Shown here: piece after piece, positions 35,943-47,969 of the stretch | Position numbering within the stretch: the stretch's first letter is position 1 | How the letters are laid out: each line of letters starts with the position of its first letter | From: Buddleja alternifolia | Lineage: Eukaryota; Streptophyta; Magnoliopsida; Lamiales; Scrophulariaceae | Length of the DNA stretch: 64,000 bases | Direction: 5' to 3' | NCBI GenBank assembly: GCA_019426215.1 | Contig: CM033400.1 | Span: forward strand, 24,970,568-25,034,567 | Notes under the pieces: generated by a model | The model's database searches: none | What the model saw: the letters and a program-made list of their open reading frames with translations, nothing else | Told to the model about the DNA's origin: nothing | Program-made: the position numbers and the translations under genes

Positions 35943-38900
35943 CACTACAAGAAAAATGGCTTTTTACTACAATACACATGTCGTAACAAAAGGTCAAAAT
36001 TCGTAGCATAAAACCTTTTGTTACAGATTTGTTACGAATTTAGGGCCGTTCCAAATACAGCCGTAACAAAAGCTTTGCTACGATATAACAACGTAACAAA
36101 TACTTTTTGCTACGAGCAATCTAGCTTTTAGTACGCCTCATAATTCATAGCAAATAAGTGATGAAAATGCCCACCTTTTGGTACGCCTTACCCGTTGTAG
36201 CAAAAAAACTTCTCAATTATAGCTCTTTTGTCATATTTGGAATTACTGCTTTTCTCCACTAAATAACTACTTTTTTGTACCCATTAAAATTAATCAAAGC
36301 AACTCTATATCTCATAAAAATAAACAATAATCAAACTCCAACATAATTTAAAGGTTACAATTTCACTCAAAATATATAAAATCCATAGAATCTTTACAAA
36401 AGTAATGTATCCTTAATAAATAAATAAACCCCATGTTACCACAAACACTCGGTAGCAGATGAGTTAAGCTAAAGCTAAAAATGAAAAGATAATTTCTACC
36501 CCAACAAAATTAAGCTGACATCAAGTAATATCCAGTTCTTGAAATCCTTAATCACCATGCACAAACACACCTGCTCGTCAAATTTTGCATGCAATTTGTT
36601 GTCCATATCTCCATGACCTGCAACAACACCCCCCAAAAAAAAAAATGATCAATACATTAAACTTAAAAGGCTTCTAAAGTAAAAGACTCATGTACATTAA
36701 CATGAACAAATAAAAATTAAAGGTAAGTTGCATAATAAATTTTGTTCATGTAGTTTGCAAGAATATCAACATAACTTTTTTTCTTGTAGTGACGTCTACA
36801 TAACTTTTCTTGTACATTATATGAAAGAATTAAGAGTAAATGAATATACAGAAAAATTAATATAATTACCAGAGAAGAGGTCAAGTAATAAACCATTGGG
36901 CATGAACTCATACACTGACATCTGCAAAGCATTAGGATCATAAATCAAGAATGAGACTAGCACTAGACATATAACTAGACATGCAATTAGTTTACTTGCT
37001 CGTCCAAAAAATAGTATAAAGATGAATTTAGAAGCATAAATCAACAAGTGAAACAAGCATTAGACATATAACTAGGCATGTATAGTTAGTAACCCTGCTT
37101 GTCTTTTCCATCACAATACCCAACTAGTGAAATCAGATTACAATGGTGCAAAAGCAGAAGCATTTTGAACACTTGCACACTTTATAGCCATAATTATACC
37201 ATCTGCGAAAGTTCCTTTGAAGACATTTTCATATCCTCTTTGGCCAATCTGAGTATTAATGATAAAACATCTCCTCACGATTTGTAAAATCTCAGCAGAA
37301 TGCTTTCGCTCTATCAATTTTCATTCTAACTTTAGTGACTGCATGAGAACATGAAATGTGTTACTATTAATTAATGTGTCCATGGGAGAACTAGAAGTTG
37401 GAAAAGCTCTAGAGAAAAGCATGTAACTTTACTGATTATAAATCACTTCTTTATGTACAGGGTAAAAATGCAACTCATTCTACAAGGTAAGCAATTAATA
37501 AGGCTTTCCCAAAAAAAAAACAAAAAAGATGAGAAAAGACACAGTTAACAATATTTGGAGAGTAAGTGAATAATTCCTAACCTTCCTCCTTCAACTGCTT
37601 AACTGTAAGTCTTGTACTCTTCTTCATTAGAAATTTAACAGGAGCTTTGTTGGCATCTTGAAAAGTTCCTGAATTCCATGGAACAAAAAAGCTTTCCCAT
37701 CAAAACACCGTGAAACAAACAAAAAGTTGTAGATTTCGGGAAAAATGGAAGTCACTATAGTATGACATTAATTATTAGATTGAACTTTTAAGTGCTTACT
37801 TCTTACAACAATTCCAAGGCTTTCCCGTTCACAGGATTCATTTATCCATGATTACACTGATACTTAAACAAGAAAATCATACGTAATGGATCAGCTAATT
37901 TAGCTCAATCAATGACATGACTTGATTGTATAGGATTGCAAACATAACGAGTAACGTTATAACAACAATTCCAAGGCTTTACAGTTTCCAGGATTCAATT
38001 ATCCATGATTACATTGATGCTTAAACAAGAAAGTCAAACGTAATGGATCAACTAATTTGGCTCAATCAATGACATGACTTGATTGTATAGGATTGTAAAC
38101 ATAACGGTAATGTTATAATAAATTAAAAATACTCAACAAATTGAAAGAGCAAACGCGGACAAAATTATTAATGATGGCTTACAAACCTAGCTAATTTAGC
38201 TCAATTATTACAATATTAACACAATATTGTCACCTTAAACCTAATTAGCTAAGATAGCTCCACCATTAACACAATCTTGTGACTGAGATGTTCGCAAATT
38301 TGGGACCTATTGAGTTAGAGAAATCAATATACTTTACTAATTTAAACTAAAATTTGAATATAATTACATAGGTTCTAAACCACTCATGAAAAGTTTGGTT
38401 ATGAATAAGCTGAATTTCTCTAGGCATGGCTCGTGGTGTTTCCATTCTAACACTTGCTTCATGTATTTTACTTTTAAGGTGGGAAAGTTGGATTCTTCGT
38501 TTTGATTTCTACAAGTATCAGGAGATCATAATTTAAGTACTCTTTTTTTTATATATAGCATTATATATTGCTCATGTTAGATTCTCTTCTGTTTCTTACA
38601 ATATTAAATGCCAACTTTCCAAATAAAATATTAGTAGAAGTTATTAGCTGAACATAATTTACACTATGATGTAAAACATTATAACCATGATTAAGACTAA
38701 TAAACGGAAAAACAAAATATTAATCTCAATTAGATTATTCAAAAATTGCAGATTTTGATAAACACCATTACATTTTCCAAAGACTTTCTTGATTTATTTT
38801 TCCGTTAATAGATGAACCCACATCTACTTTCTTATCATTATTATTCTAAGCTTTTGAATTATTTAACCATTTTAGAGCAGACCCAAGAGTTTCTATTAAC

Positions 38901-39770
38901 ATTTATGGATTAACCTTCTTTCAAGTGCATATGAATGATATATATGAGAATCTTGGACTATAAAACCTATTCTTTACTAACAGTTTAAGAAACTTTAGCC
39001 AAAAAAACGATAAATCTTAGGCAATTATTTATAAAAATTCTTGATATATAATTTTCTTTTAGTACATTTCGTTTTAATAAAAAAGACCAACAAAATAGCA
39101 AAGCTACAAATCCTTACTTTTCCCCTGCAAAATATACAATAAGAACAAAACCCTAGTAGGATATTCCCCAAAATCAAAAATGAAAAATAAATAAGGAATG
39201 AGAATTAGATTTCAATACAAATGGGTTGATGGAAAAAGAAAATGAATTTACATACCTTTCAATGAAGTTTCAGAAGGAAATTGCAAGACCCATTTTCAAT
39301 TTGATGACATTTGAACCTCATCACCTAATACCCACCATTACCTGATGGACTTTCAGGAGTTAACCAAAAATCGAAAGAATCAGAAAATATTTGTTTTAGT
39401 GAGGAGGAAAAGAGTGATTTTGTATAAGAGAAAGAGAAATTTAATGTAAAGCAGAATGAAGAACGTGAATGAGGAAGAGGAATAGAAAAATTCCTTATGT
39501 CTTGTAATGAGAACTAAAAAGAAAAATGAGAAAATGGAAGGTTTTGGCGGCCAGTGAAAAAGTTGAATTAGACATATTTTTACTATGAATGGTACAGCGT
39601 AGCAAATAAAATATTTTGTTACGCGATTTACGCGTAGTAAAAAGTGAAATTATGTCGTTTTAAAGTTTCTTTTGCTACGCCCTGAGTTTTGTAACAATTG
39701 GTGGGCTTTTGGAACAACTTCTCCAGTGTAGTAAAAAGATCCGTAATAAAAGAACTTTTTTCTTGTAGTG
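35943..39770. mobile_element. CACTA element 2 (3.8 kb), non-autonomous, TSD ACT
   Basis: CACTACAAGAAAAATGGC at the left, and the inverse ending TTTTTTCTTGTAGTG at the right. ACT on both sides (35940-35942, 39771-39773). Subterminal words TTTTGTTACG and TACGNCGTAACAAA repeat near both ends. No transposase is seen. It carries a receptor-kinase fragment (36870-37258). It is a different family from CACTA element 1 (other subterminal words), though the first 13-14 bases agree. Confidence 0.94.
36870..37258 (-). pseudogene. Captured receptor-like kinase fragment in CACTA element 2
   Basis: On the minus strand a first piece (about 37258-37170) reads QIGQRGYENVFKGTFADG followed by MAIK, a kinase glycine loop and lysine. 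A second (about 37152-37096) reads LHHCNLISLVGYCDGKDKQ. A third (about 36938-36870) reads ALQMSVYEFMPNGLLLDLFS. Together these are the N-lobe of a plant RLK, close in wording to LRR-RLK kinases with YEFMPNGTL. Pieces lie in order, with an intron-like gap between the second and third and a frame change between the first two. The catalytic loop, DFG and C-lobe are absent, so it is not functional. The retained intron suggests DNA-level capture rather than a cDNA copy. It is not part of the nearby PERK gene, whose wording differs. Confidence 0.72.
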
Positions 39771-40059
39771 ACTTATTGTTGGATTCATTTTTCATTTATT
39801 TGCTTAGTCGGAGAGCATATATTGGATTTCGATCGCGGCGGTTCTTGTTTTCGTAAGCGGTAGAATTTGAGGTAAATGATTCTTCACTCTTCTAGTTTAT
39901 ATAAATTCGTATATGTAGTATTTTTGGTGTGCGTGTGTGATTTTCGTGACTTGGATCATGCAAGCTTATATATATGTATTGATTTGTGGAAACGTGAATA
40001 TGACTTGAGTTTTTGAGTGTGGAATTGAAAAGTGAAAAATATGATTTCATTTATGTGAT

Positions 40060-40375
40060 AGCGTGGTTTTGAAAACGTGATTGTTGTGGAGGTGGTTTTG
40101 AAAACGTGATTGTTGTGGAGGTGGTTTTGAAAACGTGATTGTTGTGGAGGTGGTTTTGAAAACCCGTGGTTGAGACTAATACGACGTTGACTATTCTGGA
40201 ATAGGCGATGGAAAGCCGTGACCTATTTGGGTTTGAGGGTTGGTCAGTGACCCAGGATAGGGGGGTGATGCCTATCTCAGTGACCCAGTGTAGGGGGTGA
40301 AGCCTACACTAGTGACCCTGTACAGGGGGGTGAAACCTGTACTAGTGACCTGAGACAGGGGGGTTAAACTTGTCC
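40060..40375. repeat. Two short tandem repeat blocks in the gypsy-type LTR
   Basis: Block one (about 40060-40160): GGTTTTGAAAACGTGATTGT plus TGTGGAGGT, about 30 bp repeated three to four times. Block two (about 40245-40375): AGTGACC...GGGGGTGA units of about 36 bp, four diverged copies. Confidence 0.88.
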
Positions 40376-43209
40376 CTGACCAATATTGGCTTAAGTGTTA
40401 GTTTTGCATGGTGAAGTTTGAATAGAGATTGGTTGTTTTACGTATATTAAACGTTTTCAAGTATTGTTTTATCTTATCGTGATATTCTTTTAAAATCATC
40501 GTGTTAAAAGCTATGGTTTTCTCTGGACAAAAGAAATAACTATTATTTTGCTTGCTTGATCCGGCTAGTTGAGTATTAAGAGTTCTTTACTGGGCCGTCG
40601 TGCTCATTATTTTCATTAACATTTTTTTCAGATGCCGAGACTTAGTGGAAGGAGAATTATTCATGTTCGATTGTCATATCTCGAGGAGCCCTATTTCTTA
40701 ATTTAGCATTCTTTAGTATGATATAGATAGACTTCATTCTTTTAATTACGATGAACTTGTTCGTTTTGGATTGAACTTAGAGATTAATTTACTAGTATTG
40801 AATTTATTGTATCAGGGATCTCTTTTACCATTCGAGAATTGAATTTCTATTATGGAGTTATTTATTTTATACGTTAAGAATTCTTATCTTTTAGGTATAG
40901 ATGCTCTATACCAATTTTGTTACTAGGTGAGCCTTGCATGCCTTGGGGATGTTTCCCGAGAGCTTGCGGCGGTTGTCATGGTCCCGGGGCTCGGGGCGTG
41001 ACAGTTTGGTTATCAAAAGGTTTTGTTTGTTAGACATTTTTTTGGAATATCTCAATAGTAGGTTCGGTTCTTCTGAGGAAGAGTTTGAGATATTGGTGAC
41101 TGTCTTGGATGAAAAACTCAAAGAATTTTGGCTATGGAGTTTAAGCGTTTCGTAGAGTTTAAGGTTTAAGGCTTCAATAACAACAGAGTTTCGGCTTGTA
41201 TGATTTTCAGATTGGTATTTGGTTGTTGTTGGGAAGTCCTATTTATAGCAAATCTTGGACAATGTGTCTATTTTACTCATGTAAAGCACGTTCACCATAT
41301 GCAAGCCGCATGAACCAACTTTTGTCCTTTATCCTTGAAATCCTGCTGCAAAATGGTGCGGCAGTCTGCGAGATTTGACAATACAATAGAAAGTCTCATT
41401 CCATACGTCCAAGGTACTTATCAAAATTAATGCTCTTATCAGCATTATATGCATTTGAAATAAATGCCCGTTGAGTCTAAATGCCCATTATTAATTGCAT
41501 TCAACTTCTTCTGGACTTGAAAATAAATTCAGGTGAATTTTGTCAGTTAGACGCTCATTCAACACTGAAAAGGCATATCTTATTGGGAAAATTAGTGTTT
41601 AGGGAATAGGAAGTTCCCTAATTAATAAAGACACAATAATTCTAAATTATTTAATAAGAAAGGACTCCTAAAATTTAGATTTTATTAAAAATACAATTTT
41701 ACTTCTACCACACCTCTTGCTTTCTATTCTTCAGAGAATCCCAAAATATTTTACATCTTTTGTCATAAGAAAAAAGAGAATAACAAAATAAAAAGTCACT
41801 GGTAAAAAGAGAACGACAACCAACACACAAACAATTTGACAATCTTCTTCTTCATATCAAAATAATATTTGTAAGTCCGCCTTTAGATACGTTTCTTTGA
41901 TCTGAAAGAAATCATAATAGTCTAAATATTGTTCAAATGTTGATTAGTAGTTTTGTCATTAAAAGATATTTTGGATTTATGTGTATAATGGTTTATCCTA
42001 AAATCCATGGTTTGTTTAAACATTTAATTAATAAACTTCATATGAAGATGAATTAGTTTGTAAAAACTTAATTAAAATGCGAATGGAGAAACCATGGCCA
42101 CATCATGATTAGCCTGCCCGTAAACCAAACTGGCCATGACTCCTGCAATTTTGTATGGAGAAATATGTCTCTTGCGCTCAATTGTTATGGATGGACTTAT
42201 ATGTTCTCTATTGTTATCATGATTAGTCCTGCGTTCGGATTGTGAAAATACACTATAGTTTTCACTTTTTTTTTCTATAAGAATTAGTTTTCATTATAGG
42301 TTCTACGTGAAAGAGGACTTAGAATGTAAAACAGGATTTAGATTCTCGTAAAATCCGGTAAGAACATTACCATTTCTTCATGTGGTGTATACATGGACTT
42401 GCTATGCTTCCTCCGAGCAGGATGCAGTGTGGAAGTAAATTGAATCAAAGAGGACACGATTCCTTACAAACCATTCGAGCTAAAATCTTCAAATGTTTCG
42501 GTGTGCAACATAAGATAATGAAAATTCTTTTTAGAAAGGGGGAAAAGAGAGATGGGATTGGCTAGAGTTAATTATGTTTGGCTCCTAGTAAAATTATCTT
42601 TTCAAAATTATTGTGTCTTTATTCGGCAAAATTCTAATTTTAGTCCCATAGGATCTCGTGATTCTAGTTTTAGTCTCGCAGTTTACGGAATTCTAAAACA
42701 GGCCCCAAAATATTTCACTTTTTCCAAACTTGGTCCCAGTTTAACCTAAAATTAGTCCCACAAGATTTTTTCTGTTAATTTTATATGAAATCTAGCGTGT
42801 GCACGTCACCTCCCCGTTAAATCCTTGGGCTCAAATTGAAGTGTCTAATTTTAGTCTCATAGGATCTCGTGATTCTAATTTTAGTCCCACAGTTTACGGA
42901 ATTCTAAAAAAGGTCCCAAAATATTTTACTTTTTCCAAATTTGGTCCCAAAATATTTGGGCTAACCATCTTATGACAAGCCCCACAAAAGTATGAGCCTA
43001 ATAATAACTTAGATCGTGATTAGACCATTTGGCTTATTTGTGTATTTAGTCCTTAAATTAGTATACTATTGTATAGGCCGAGTTATGGCCCACATCCTGC
43101 AAACTTATAATTGTATTTTGGAAGGAACGAGGATAAATTCCCAGTGGATTACGTTTGTGAAGGAGAAAAGAGAGATTCAGAAAATACATGTTGCAGAATT
43201 TATGCGCAT

Positions 43210-43211
<2 letters not shown>

Positions 43212-43247
<36 letters not shown>
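43212..43247. repeat. AT microsatellite
   Basis: (AT)n of about 18 units in the core of the inner MULE. Confidence 0.95.
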
Positions 43248-43251
<4 letters not shown>

Positions 43252-43418
43252 ATGGTGTTAAATATGAACCATTGATCTTTATCAAGATCTATGGTTAGTA
43301 TTATTTTGGATTAATAAATATCTAAAATTTAATATCGACCAACGATTTTTGAGATATTTGATTGAATGGTTCGTAGATTAACCTCAAATAAATTTCAAGC
43401 TAATTTTAAAGAAACCTG

Positions 43419-43587
43419 TGATGCACGGGTACGGACACGGGACACGTCACTTCTTAAAAATATTAGTACACAGACATGTTGGACACGACTTCACATGTAT
43501 ATTTTTTCATTTATCTCAATAGCTGAACACGGACATGGCACGTGTCCGACATTGTACGAGATGATTTTTCAAAGTGTCCGTGCATCA
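43419..43587. repeat. Small fold-back sequence in the inner MULE
   Basis: GATGCACGGGTACGGACACG at the left pairs imperfectly with GTGTCCGTGCATC at the right, and CACGTGTCC lies between. It may be a small MITE. No TSD could be fixed. Confidence 0.45.
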
Positions 43588-44900
43588 TAGAAAGAAACAA
43601 AAGTGTACAACAACGACTAATGTCTAGCATCTAGTTACTGAGTGAACAAAAGTTCTAAAACTACAACCATTTCATTAAGAATGAATAATGAATTAATGAT
43701 CATGAGTTCTAACAAGGGTGAAATATTTTGGGACCTTTTTTAGAATTCTGTAAACTATGGGACTAAAACTAGAATCACGAGATCCTATGAGACTAAAATT
43801 AGACACTTCAATTTGAGCCCAAGGATTTAACGGGGAGGTGACATGCACGCGCTAGATTCCGTGTAAAATTAACGGAAAAAATCTTGTGGGGCTAATTTTA
43901 GGTTAAATTGGGACCAAGTTTGGAAAAAGTGGAATATTTTGGGACCTTTTTTAGAACTCCGTAAACTGTGGGACTAAAACTAGAATTACGAGACTTGTGG
44001 GACTAAAATTAAAATTTTGCCGTCTTTATTCATTTTGAAAGTTCTTATTCCTTAAACACTAATTTTCCCTATCTTATTTCCAAAGACTTTGAGAGCTTAT
44101 TCTTCAACTCTAGCCTGATAGATTCACCTAAAATTCTATCAGCGCTACAAATGCTCAGATACTAAGCCTAACAATCTAAAGAAATTAAAATCCTATACAA
44201 ATCTAATTTCAAATTCTATATATGATTTCTAATAAAATCAAACTTACATAATTTTGGGGTCTATCGCAAAATCTAATTGTCACCATCAAAACATCTCGCA
44301 TAAAATTGATCCTGACACATATTACTCATATTTAATCAAGTATTTAGATAGAAACAATAAAGAAGTGTGTGTTATGTATTGGCTAATCTCGAATCAATGA
44401 TACCAGTACAAGGATACAACTATAAATGAGAATATAGTAAGAGGCTCGCGGCTATACAATAATGGACCAAATCCATATCCACAAGAACACAATAACACCT
44501 CACGCTCAAAATCTGAGTAGTAGGACCAGAGCGAAGGTGAGTCCGTAATTGAAAGAATTTCACAAGGGATAAGGCTTTAGTGAAGATGACATAAATATGC
44601 TTTGCGTTAGGAACATACTTCAATAATGATCACCAGAAGCTACCTTCTCACGAGAAAATAATAGTTAATGTCAATGTGATTTGAATCAGTGTGGATAATG
44701 GGTATAACACCAAATAGATACATTGATATAATCACAATAAACAAGTATTGTTTTGGGCGAGAAAACCCCTAGATCCTGAAAAATGTAGCTAATCTAGCAG
44801 GTTTCGAAAATAGAATAGCCAACATAGCGACACCCAGATTCCATGCTCGAAGAAGAAACTGTAGCATGTTTCTTGACAGAGCTATAGATGAGATTGTACC

Positions 44901-45467
44901 CAGGGCTGGGTAACAATTTTTTAAAACTGCCCCAACCGCCTGAACCGAACCAAAGCAAACTATTTCTGCCAAATGCTTATGCAAACTGCGATTTAAATTT
45001 TCAAAAGAAACCGCACCGTTAAATCGGTTTTGGACCAAACCACCGCAAACCAAACCACCATTATTATGTATATATATACGTATTATTTTAGTTTTTTTTT
45101 TACATTAGTAGGATGATTTTGTCCAATACTTTTAATCTTTTATGAAGTTTTTGATGATGTAATATAGTTTGTTTGGATTAGTGCTTTTGTGCTAAGCTTT
45201 ATCTATATGAAACAAATTGTCACGTTTGGTTAAACAATGTTAAAAAGATTACTACTTTTTTGTTAATATTCTGAAATATGTATTTTAAGTTCTGTTTGAC
45301 TTTTTTGTTAGTTAAAAATCATAAACCGGACCAAAACCGCTCAAACATATACCCTTGGTCTTGTGTGAAATTAGCAATTCTAGATTTCTGTATTGAAAAA
45401 TTGCACTTGGCAATTCGGCTTCGAATTAGAAATTAAAAAAAATAAAATCGTACCACGAACACCTCTA
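44901..45467. mobile_element. hAT-type non-autonomous element inside the copia remnant
   Basis: Ends CAGGGCTGGG and CACCTCTA. Flanks ATTGTACC (44893-44900) and GTTGTAGC (45468-45475) agree at 6 of 8 bases, as for an old 8 bp TSD. Support beyond the ends: the RNase H pieces on each side join up once the element is removed. The body holds AACCGAACCAAA and AAACCGCACC-type words common in plant hAT MITEs. Confidence 0.72.
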
Positions 45468-45993
45468 GTTGTAGCCAATATAGACAAAATAATAAGTAGA
45501 TTGACGAGTAACCAGACACCCAAAAACCCAGTCTAAGTCAGCAAAGACAATAAGCGAATCCATAGCTGAGGGACGAAGAAAAATTCACTTTACCATCTAA
45601 TAATGGGTCAGACAAGGAGCATGCATAAACGGACTAAAGTAATTGAGTAAGCAATGTCCAAACGAGTGTTTGTACGATACTGGAGTTGCCAATAATGCTA
45701 CTGTAAAGAGTTGGCTTTGAGAATGGATCACCCTTCAAAGTAGACGAAATAGATTTCATCGACAGAGATAGACCCAGGATTTCACCCATCATGTGAAATC
45801 GCTACAGTGAATCAATCTTATGCTTCTTATGCCTAAGAAATAATATGTGCAACACATAATTTGGGGCTAATACAAATCCTAATTGTCATCATCAAAACAT
45901 CTAATATGAAATTTTCTAATAATGAAAAACGACCAAGGGGTCAGTGCATGCACAAAAGACCCATATTGGGGTAAGTATAAGATTGAACGACCA

Positions 45994-47378
45994 TGTTAGG
46001 ATTCCTTGTTGGTTCGTGTCGAAATTGAAATCCTACGGCTACGTAGGTGTGAGATTAGTTCTCTGCCCTGAGGTTTCATGGCTGGGATGTGTGTTGCCCA
46101 CTGCACTTTGATATATCTCATGATTCCAAGAGAGTTACTAAATGAGATATGTTGGGTATAGTCTATTAGTATGACTGAACATATGACATTAGAGATGGAA
46201 TCCATCAACTGCTTGTTGTCTGGTATTCCTATGCTATTGTGTAAGCTGAATAATTGATAAAAGTCTATGGCCAGAGAAAAGTCTTAAAGAGGGAGTGGGG
46301 TCCCTTCTTAGAAGACCAGATTATTAATGTTCCAACACACTCATAGTTTCTGAGTTATTAAGGTTTCAATCGGCACCAAGCCCTAGACTACAGGTGGGAA
46401 AAAGATGGAAGGATTTGACTCACATGATTGTAAACTGAAGAGGTTTGCTGTTCTTCATTAACGTCTAAGAAGTTATGACGACGTTTCTAGACATTGATCC
46501 ATGACCAGTAGGTGTCTTGACCTATGGGGGATAGGACCTATTGCTAGCTTATTAATGAGCCTAAGGGATCACACACTTAACTTAGTGTAGTACATTTTGG
46601 TGAATTAATGGAAAATTAATTAATTGAAAAAAAAAGAATAAATTAATTAAGTGGTCTTAATTAATAAAAGTCTTATAATTTAATATTGGTGTCTTAAATT
46701 AGAAGAAGACTAATTTATTAATTAGTCGTCTAGCTAATATTGAAGGAATCTTAAAATATATGGTAAGATCTAATTAAATAGTTATTTAATTAGGCAACTA
46801 ATTAATTATTTAGTTGCCTAATTATATGGAAATGATCTTGAATATATGGAAAGATCTAATTAAATAATTAATTAATTAGAATATCTTAATTAATTAAGGA
46901 AGAGAGTTTGAGAAGGAAATGAAGACTGTCAGGATCAGGAAACCCTGCAGTATGCGTCTGATGAGGATATATCTTCTCTTTCTCTGCATTAGAGCCTAAC
47001 ACAATATTCTACCATTTTCTCCACATGCCAAAAGGTTTGAATATTTCTCTTAACTTGCCCTTAGAGAGATCGGTGGTACAAGCTGAGGCGTGGATACCAT
47101 TAGAGATACCTTACACACTTGGGGGCGTAGAAGCAAATGAACTTCAGAGAATTGATTGGAGAAAAATCATTTTCTCTATAAAGCAGAGATTGTTGAAAAG
47201 GTTTTGTTTATAGGAATCTCCAAAAAGGTAATTCGCAAAAACCCCATTTTATATGTTTTGCGAAATCCGATGATTCAATGTCTACCTAATCTCTTGTGTT
47301 GGGATTGTGCTTTGTAAATTTAGTTATCTATTTTCGCTGCACGCACAATCCCAGGGGATTAGCCATCGTATTCCAACA
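45994..47378 (+). mobile_element. Probable solo LTR in the copia remnant
   Basis: TGTTAGGATTCC...ATTCCAACA, 1385 bp, sitting between RT and RNase H pieces of the older element. No 5 bp TSD matches directly (GACCA against ATGAA), so the left border or the site may have been rearranged. No coding domain is seen inside. TTAATTAA-rich between 46610 and 46910. Confidence 0.6.
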
Positions 47379-47620
47379 ATGAATCAATGCAGAAATAGTC
47401 TCGTGTAATTCCAGGTGAGAATGCCATCAACATACAATAACAGAATCAACATAATGTAGTCAAGGCTAAAAATAAACATTGGACATATCAACCTTGCTAC
47501 ATTTGGAACCAAATCATAGAAGATAAGAACCAAACTTCTGAAACCATTCACGAGGAACTTGTTTCAAACCATATAGTGCTTTCAAAGCAGACAAGCTTTA
47601 GACTACGTGATTTAATGCTA

Positions 47621-47969
47621 AATTTGCATAAAAAAAAGGTTTGCGCATTACAATATACCCACTATGTCCTTCATTTAAATAAACAATATATTTTATTTAT
47701 TCTCAGCCTTTTGATTTGAGAGCAAACCATTAGATCATGAATTAAATTAGAATAATGATAAAAAATTAGAAAAAGATCAAAAATTTTATGAAAATCAGAA
47801 AAACATTCAATTGTTTTTTGAAAAGACCAAAATTCAATATTTGAGTTTTTTTTTTGAAAAAATTATAAAAACAAAAAACAACTTCAAAATAAGAAACAAA
47901 AAATAAAAAAAATCAAGAATTCGGAAAAAAATAAATCTAAAAAGAATAAAAAAAATATTGAAAATATTT
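47621..47969. other. A-rich spacer, no gene
   Basis: Very A-rich plus strand with many AAAAT runs, nothing coding. Confidence 0.5.

Larger units (their letters stand above)
35042..41003. mobile_element. Ty3/gypsy-type solo LTR (about 2.1 kb) with CACTA inserted, TSD GTTTG
   Basis: Begins TGTAATACCC and ends CTCGGGGCGTGACA, the usual ends of plant chromovirus (Tekay/Del-like) LTRs. Flanked by GTTTG (35037-35041, 41004-41008). Subtracting CACTA element 2 and one TSD leaves about 2131 bp. No coding domain or PBS is present, so it is a solo LTR. Lineage is inferred from termini only. Confidence 0.9.
42625..44021. mobile_element. Inner MULE with about 310 bp TIRs, TSD GTCTTTATTC
   Basis: Arms 42625-42955 and about 43715-44021 are inverted copies starting GGCAAAATT(C/T)TAATTTTAG. 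Each arm contains an internal repeat of the GTCCCA...GGATCTCGTGATTCTA phrase. TSD GTCTTTATTC (42615-42624, 44022-44031). No transposase. The arms share TTTTAGTCCCATAGGA-type wording with the Pack-MULE at 10760-11570. Confidence 0.9.
41585..44069. mobile_element. MULE-type element with 9 bp TSD TATCTTATT, hosts a second MULE
   Basis: Terminal inverted repeats GGGAAAATTAGTGTTTAGGG and its inverse (about 24 bp, one or two mismatches). TATCTTATT at 41576-41584 and 44070-44078. Without the inner element it is about 1.08 kb with no recognisable transposase. It interrupts the copia-type solo LTR. Confidence 0.9.
34389..44317. mobile_element. Copia-type solo LTR (about 1.47 kb) split by two nested insertions, TSD CATAT
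   Basis: Begins TGTTGGTTCCAAGTGG, ends CCTGACA, and is flanked by CATAT (34384-34388, 44318-44322). Removing the nested elements 35042-41003 and 41585-44069 with one TSD copy each leaves about 1468 bp. That residue matches the complete LTR at 47970-49506 (1537 bp) along its length in the same order. No internal region lies beside it, so it is a solo LTR left by LTR-LTR recombination. It is the outermost layer of the nest. Confidence 0.9.
44420..47620 (-). pseudogene. Decayed Ty1/copia pol remnant (RT to RNase H), split twice
   Basis: Minus-strand pieces in proper copia order. At 47620-47395 RT wording ALYGLKQVPREWFQKFGSYL and a decayed YVDG site. At about 45790-45600 the GDP...LYSSIIG region, and at about 45580-45470 RNase H (FADLDW, then a QSTYYF stretch). 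At 44892-44780 RNase H continued, and at about 44640-44500 the tail VKFFQLRTHLRSGPTT. Frames change and stops are frequent. The series is interrupted by a LTR (45994-47378) and a hAT element (44901-45467). A 65 bp piece at 45858-45920 resembles the end of the copia-type LTR at 47970-49506, so further rearrangement has happened. Gag, protease and integrase are absent. Confidence 0.82.

Noticed and set aside
45994..47378. 5 bp TSD ATGAA for the solo LTR
   Set aside because: A copy of ATGAA exists at 45921-45925, but 68 bases separate it from the LTR start, so it does not serve as a TSD without extra assumptions.
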